Below are positions 58,648 to 64,000 of a DNA stretch of 64,000 bases, piece by piece. Source of the DNA: Agelas oroides (taxonomy: Eukaryota > Porifera > Demospongiae > Agelasida > Agelasidae); assembly GCA_949130485.1 (NCBI GenBank), contig OX422184.1, positions 25,527,674 to 25,591,673 of the forward strand, written 5' to 3'. Made by a program: the position numbers and the translations under genes. Under the pieces are notes generated by a model. It did not search any database and was not told the DNA's origin. It worked only from the letters and a program-made list of their open reading frames with translations. Within the stretch, counting starts at the first letter, position 1. Every line of letters begins with the position of its first letter.

Positions 58648-59100
58648 ATGCACACTGCAAAAAAAACCAATTAAGTGCTTGTTTTAAGGGCAGAGTGGTT
58701 ACCCTGGTTACAGACAAGCTGAAGAAACAGTGGGTATGTATTATACTTGATTGCATAAGAAAACCAGAGAAGAAGCTTCCAAGATTATCTTGCAACCAGG
58801 ATCTTGCAGTTGTAACCACTGAACATCTGCATGTGAAGGTGCATGCACACCTGCTTGTATCAAAGAGCATGCAATCACAACCACGATCTTGCAGATATAG
58901 TAACCACTGAACATCTTTAACAAAAGCAACTGGTTTTATAGTGATTCCAGACGTTCTCAGGGTTGTCAGCTGATTTGGGCTCAGATTGCTTATGCAATTA
59001 GCCTCTAATACAAAAACAAACTTCTTATAACCACTGTCTCTTCAGCTTGTCTGCAACCTGGGTAACCACTCAGTGGTCAATCCTTCATTGCAGTGCAAGT
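58648..59100. repeat. GGTTACCCTGGTTACAG MITE, copy 2
   Basis: Same arms as 57276-57745 (GACAAGCTGAAGA and its complement, ATTGCATAAG). Three open frames here fall on the arms. Confidence 0.6.
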
Positions 59101-59436
59101 CACAGCACATAGGCCGTGGCATGTAGCTCAACAAAGTTTATCACTCCACTGTCCGCAAAAGTGCTTAACAGCTTTGAGAAAACTGTCACGGTTGTAGCTT
59201 ATCATGGGGTGGTACTATACAATGGGCTATTCTATTTAATAAGGAAACCCCCCATGCCATTGGATGACAGTGCTATTTGCCTATCCTGCATGGGGCAAAA
59301 ATTTTAGCTTCACACCCCTAGGATGGTAGTTATGGAGGTTACGGGAAATTTATTGGGATTTACAAGAGAGTACAGAGGTATCCTAGTATGTCAATAACCC
59401 CTGGGACAGACACTGAAAAACCATCCATATGGGAGT

Positions 59437-59700
59437 ATACAGCAAAACAGGGTATGAACACTTCATACCAAACAGTATGATCTTCATCACAACGAGTTTT
59501 ATACCTACGGTATGAATTCAGTGCATGAGTGTGACTTTCATACTTTCTGGAGTATGTAGTTCATACCGCGAATGTGAGAAGACGTTCGTCATACCGAAGC
59601 TGCGTGTGAACTTCATACTCCGCTGTCCCCTATCGCCTCGCACGTAAAGTACAACGTAAACTCCGCATTGAACGCAACTTACGGTATGATAAACTACGCA
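59437..59700. other. Cluster of GTATGAA/TTCATAC motifs
   Basis: About nine GTATGA or TCATAC motifs in both orientations within 260 bp. No gene. Confidence 0.4.
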
Positions 59701-60769
59701 TGCGCACTTCTAAATTTGCAATTGCGCGCGTGGGCGTACCCGCGACTGGCGACGTTTTGAGACTAAATGCAGTTGCCTATGAGGGCAGTTCTTGTTGATT
59801 TGCGCCAGTCGTTACCCATCCCAAGCACTATGAGTGAACGGGCAAGGGTGGTCACGAGTGCTAGTACCCTTGTCGTCTGTCTGCGTTGAAGCTGTTAAAA
59901 ATTAAGGGAGCCGCTTCTAACGGCGACCATGTGGCCAGACGAAAGAGGTGGCAGCTCTGGATAAGTTGTGACAATGGAGGTGGCAGCTCCAGCAACAAGT
60001 TTTTAGCATACCAAGACTGAATTGGTCCCGAGAGTGTGAAATAAGACTCTGACCAGGTTTATCAATTCCAGGAAGTTGGGCGGAGCCATTGACAAAGACC
60101 CCTTCAGTCTGCATTATTATACTAACTATTCTGTGTGTCCCCCTTCCTTGTTGGACAGAATGAGTGGCCAATGGATCACCTTTTACATACGTGGTCCAGG
60201 GTGATGGCGGATGCAATGCTGTCTTGTCTGTGGTGGCCATGCCACAGTTCATATTGCCATTCATCAGATCCTCTGTTTTTCCTCTCGACGTGACAGCTCC
60301 AGAGTGCAGACTGTTACAATGGACTAATCATATGTGTCTGCATGTATACTGGTTTGCTGTTGTATTCTGTCTGCTCGTACTGGGCGTGTTACGAACTTTG
60401 AACCTTGAACTTTGTCGCGGGTACTTTGCGGGCGATCGTGAGCGAAGAGAACACGCTAAGAAATGAGTCTGGAAGGCAAGAGATTGATGAAAGAGTCAAT
60501 TGGACAAGACTAATTATATTCCTACTTCATCGCTGCCAGATACGCGTTAGACCAGACCCTCCGTTGCATGCGAGAGTCTGGCTGTGCGAGACTATGTGGG
60601 ACTACCCATTGCATTTTAAATATGAAAAGAAAATGTACACCTACCCTATCATGCCTATATATAGCCATACTTAATAATAATTTATCTTATAGATTTCCAA
60701 AAATAGAGGTGGGCGGGGGACCAGAAACTAAGCATTTTATTGGAGTGGCCTTATACTCAGGGCGATTAA

Positions 60770-61759
60770 GGTGGCAGGTAACCCTGTTACTTTGAAGGTT
60801 GACAAACCTGGAATCCAAGCTGATGGATTTCTTTGTCTTGCTAAACGTTTAGCGCGTAATCAGTTTTGGGAGTCTCAAACCGTTCACTGTCCGTAAAATT
60901 GGGGATTTTCCCCATTTCCTGTCGGCATTGGCATCCAATAATCAGTTTATAATTAAGTTAGTTAAGATGTGGCCTGGCGGTACCCTTCATGTGGTGGTCG
61001 GAACTTTGAAGATAAGCTTAGATCGACTTAAAAAAAAAAAAGGAGTTTAGTAGAGTGCTGTAGTGTCAGTAGCTGTGAGTAGTACGTAGTGCCTGCTTGT
61101 GAAAGCAAGCTTGTGTCTAGAAGCAGCAGAAAGGCCACAGTGGCCAAGACTGTACTCATTGGGCAGGCCCAGGTCTTGCGATCGTATGCCTAGCCTAGTT
61201 GGTGACTGTGGCCAGGTGCTTCGAGTGCTGGGCTGGGCTTTAACTAGAATACGCAATTTATCGTTGGTGCTACACTCTGGTACCCAAGGGAGCTGAACGG
61301 TGGTTGTGTGTGGAACAGAGCCGTGAGTTGTTTAGCGACATAAGGGGGAGAGGTGGGGCTAGTAATGCTTGCTTGCACTCGTGAATGAGCCCCTCCCGTA
61401 GACAAGCTGTGAAATGTGCATTCATTTTGGTGCAGTCAAAGTTGTCCATTCCAAGAGTAGTGACAAACATGAGTCTAGCCTGACTTTGGGAGTAGCTCTG
61501 AACAAAAGCTGGCACAGACTGATTTGAGATACATTGGTGGTTAGGACGCTACCTACAGTGAGCGTGTAGATGCGTCCATCGAGTGGCAATTTTGGTTCAT
61601 GAATATATTAATGAGCTACTAAAACCCTTTTTTAAAATTAGGCAAAGCAAGATTGCCCTAAACCAAACCCTAACCCTGAAACTAGGAGTAACACTGGTCC
61701 TGACTGTAACCCAAGTTTATGTTTTCGTTAACCTCCGCCGAGAGACTTCCACCGCCACC
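60770..61759 (-). mobile_element. TTAA-flanked DNA element, copy 2
   Basis: Inverted copy of 8274-9292, 990 bp, flanked by TTAA (60766-60769, 61760-61763). The open frames 61047-61256 and 61270-61515 (minus) match those of copy 1 closely in sequence, which hints that they were once coding. Their products are not recognised. Confidence 0.75.
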
Positions 61760-61763
61760 TTAA

Positions 61764-62914
61764 GGCATGGGATTTAATTTTCACGTAATGTCAGCGTAAA
61801 TCTCACGTGACTAACAGAAGTGGGCGTAACCGTAAAATGCGAGCGAGGTGTAGTGACTTTCTACGTCGTGCTCTGCGACTATATCGTTGTATTACCCTGG
61901 TGAATGATGTATGCGGCCTGTAAGCTGTACGTAGGACGCAGAAGCGTGGTCTTTACAGGCCGTTCAGTGGTTGAGCGCTGCAACTGCAAGTGACCTTTGT
62001 ACTCTGTACTGCCGACAGTGCGCGCGTGGGAACTGTTTGTGTCGAGGCGGAGCAGAAGAACGACAAACAGAACAATCGGATACGGCTTCAAGGATTGCTT
62101 ACCATCAGAGAATACCAAAACTTTCTGGAAGAAGGTAAGCTTGTTTTTGGTGGTGCTTCTGTAGCGTGCGTAGTGTCTCACCGCTAGCCAATATCTATGG
62201 TTTTTGGCATCATGCGGGAATACTGTAGAAGGCTGCTGGTTCTTCCAGATACTTTCATGTATACTACCTTCAGCTGAATTAGCATAGTAAGTTTGGTAGC
62301 GAGCAACCGTCTTCTTCTGCTCCGCCTTCGACGATATATTCTCAAATATTTGCTTAATTGATATTAGTGGTAATTGATAGCAACGCCCACATATACGGTT
62401 TCCATGGTAACGTACGTAGAGCTTAGAGCTTCATATATACACAAATCAAGTTTCATCTGGTCTTTCAGATTTCCATACACACTATTGATTTTTATAAATA
62501 CCTGTGTATCTAGTGTAAAAATCACATGTCCCATGCCTTAGTTCGCCTGAGTATTAAAGGCATGTTATATATGCTTGCCATGCTGTCTATGCTTTTGTAT
62601 ACCTACTTTGTCCAATTTCTGCTCATCATTGTTAATTTCTGGGGGGAAAAAATCACTTCCTGTACTTTAGAAGCACTTTAAATGCACTTCCTGTACTTTA
62701 GAAGCACTTCAAATGCACTTCACGTTTTGTAATAATAACAATAACAACCCGCCCGCCAGCATTACTGCTCGAGAAGCCACTGAACAGAAACTAAACATTT
62801 TATTGGAGTGGCCTAAAGCATGGCCGGCTGCCACTTTGCAGTTCAACAACTACACTTTGAAACAGATAAACATATACTGGGCCACTGTATCTCATGCTAC
62901 AAGAACAAGAAAGG
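61764..62914. other. Intergenic
   Basis: No domain recognised. A repeated coding-like segment TEQKLNILLEWP occurs at 62780-62815 and, as nucleotide match, at 60722-60750; its family is unknown to me. Confidence 0.35.
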
Positions 62915-63191
62915 TAGTCTGGCGAAGCCAGACCCGAGCGCAAAGCGCGAGGGTCTGGTCGCAAGCCAATATTGCGTTTTGTAAGGTAGGAATGCAATTA
63001 TCACGTGATTACATAATGGATAATAATTCGGGTCGTTGTAGCCCAGTTCCTACCTCTGGCAAGTTCTGACTGTTGTAATTACGCGTTCTGCAATCTGATT
63101 GGACTGCAATAATTCTGCAGCGGATAAAAATCGCAATATAGGCTTGCGACCAGACCCTCGCGGTATGCTTGGGTCTGGCTTTGCCAGACTA
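62915..63191. mobile_element. TAGTCTGGC MITE with 9-bp target duplication, 277 bp
   Basis: TIRs over 45 bp, TAGTCTGGCGAAGCCAGACC ... and ... GGTCTGGCTTTGCCAGACTA, each with an internal hairpin; flanked by CAAGAAAGG (62906-62914, 63192-63200). A 9-bp duplication and long TIRs are Mutator-like. Confidence 0.82.
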
Positions 63192-63239
63192 CAAGAAAGG
63201 GGCAGAGTAATGTTGGTTGGGGAAGCAGCACAAGGCCGT

Positions 63240-63720
63240 TCAGGCAACAGCATGCTGTGAATGAGAACAAAATGGAATTGAAAATGTCGACAAGAATTGC
63301 ATCATGGTGCATTCCACATGAACGAAGTTATACCTCAAGAGGGTCAGAACTCCCACAATGCTGCCTGGAACTACAAGGTCCAGATGAAGTGCTACTCCTC
63401 AAGACCTGGAGAAATGAATGAGCCATATGTAACAGAGTACATGGTGCCTTGCAGTGACCACAACTGGGCAGATTGGTTTCAACAATTCACTCTACAGACA
63501 GGATGTGAATACACAATTTGCTCAGGAAACAAGAGCAACACACAGTTAAGAGAGACAGGAAGATGAAAGGAAAACTCTTCACATACACTTGTCACACGCC
63601 TATAGCTGCTTGCGTGGTGGTACAGGTCGATTCAAGTCACTTGGTCTTGAGGAGAAAAATCACTAATCACTTGGAACTAGACGATTTGGACATAAAGCAA
63701 ATTTGCAGGTGTGACTCTTG
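63240..63720 (+). pseudogene. Unidentified coding-like relic
   Basis: Frame pieces WNYKVQMKCYSSRPGE, DWFQQFTLQTGCEYTI and LDDLDIKQICRCDS read like one interrupted protein. The first part loosely recalls the DNA-binding leader of MULE-type transposases, but the match is too weak to name it. Confidence 0.25.
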
Positions 63721-64000
63721 AATGTGAGTAATGGTGTGCAAGTTTATCAACTCCTCCATCCAAGGTTTAGGGAAAGCCTTAAAGCCCTTTGGTTCAGAAA
63801 GGACTCTTGAACGAGTTCAGCAATTTTCTCCTTAATTATCTGTGGAAGTGGCTTCATGGTCAGTGACCGAGGATGGGTTGTGTACAGATAAGTGAGCACT
63901 CATCATTGGTGTTTGGATTTCCAACCAAAACACCTCAATGAAGGTGTAATAACCAGCAAGCCATCTGATTACAATGGAACATACTACCCAGCGGATGAAG
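63721..64000. other. Window end, nothing recognised
   Basis: No open frame, repeat end or RNA gene identified. Confidence 0.4.

Overview
This is metazoan nuclear DNA with spliced genes, short phase-1 domain exons and many transposons. Death-domain/ZU5 signalling genes and a laccase-type multicopper oxidase with somatomedin-B-like repeats suggest a marine invertebrate, most likely a sponge. That assignment is inference; no ribosomal or mitochondrial marker is present.

Region 1 (1-37,600, minus strand): two tandem paralogous genes, called K1 (left, cut by the window start) and K2 (right, complete). K2 can be spliced from ten exons whose donors, acceptors and phases all fit. It gives a predicted 1,034-residue protein: death domain, death domain, protein kinase, coiled coil, ZU5, UPA-like region, death domain. 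K1 keeps the same exon order up to its kinase exon, which runs off the window. From start codon to kinase exon K1 spans about 21.6 kb against 8.5 kb in K2. The difference is mostly mobile DNA: a complete but broken Ty3/gypsy element with identical LTRs, a TTAA-flanked element, a fold-back repeat, a RecQ-like helicase fragment, a HIRAN-like ORF and several MITEs. Where K1 and K2 introns still align, one often shows the empty site of an insertion in the other, which fixes element ends and target duplications.

Region 2 (37,600-45,900): no intact gene. It holds nested DNA-transposon remnants (one carrying a frameshifted PHD-finger gene), degenerate HIRAN-like fragments, a locally duplicated block with poly-C tracts and a 39-bp minisatellite.

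Region 3 (45,946-50,891, minus strand): a secreted multicopper oxidase with all four copper motifs, followed by five separately encoded ten-cysteine somatomedin-B-like modules in phase-1 exons. Part of the array arose by duplication of a unit of about 1.35 kb.

Region 4 (50,900-64,000): intergenic DNA rich in inverted-repeat elements, including a second, inverted copy of the TTAA-flanked element, a Mutator-like MITE with a 9-bp target duplication, and short coding relics (Crypton/ZMYM-like, integrase-adjacent). No complete gene was recognised there.
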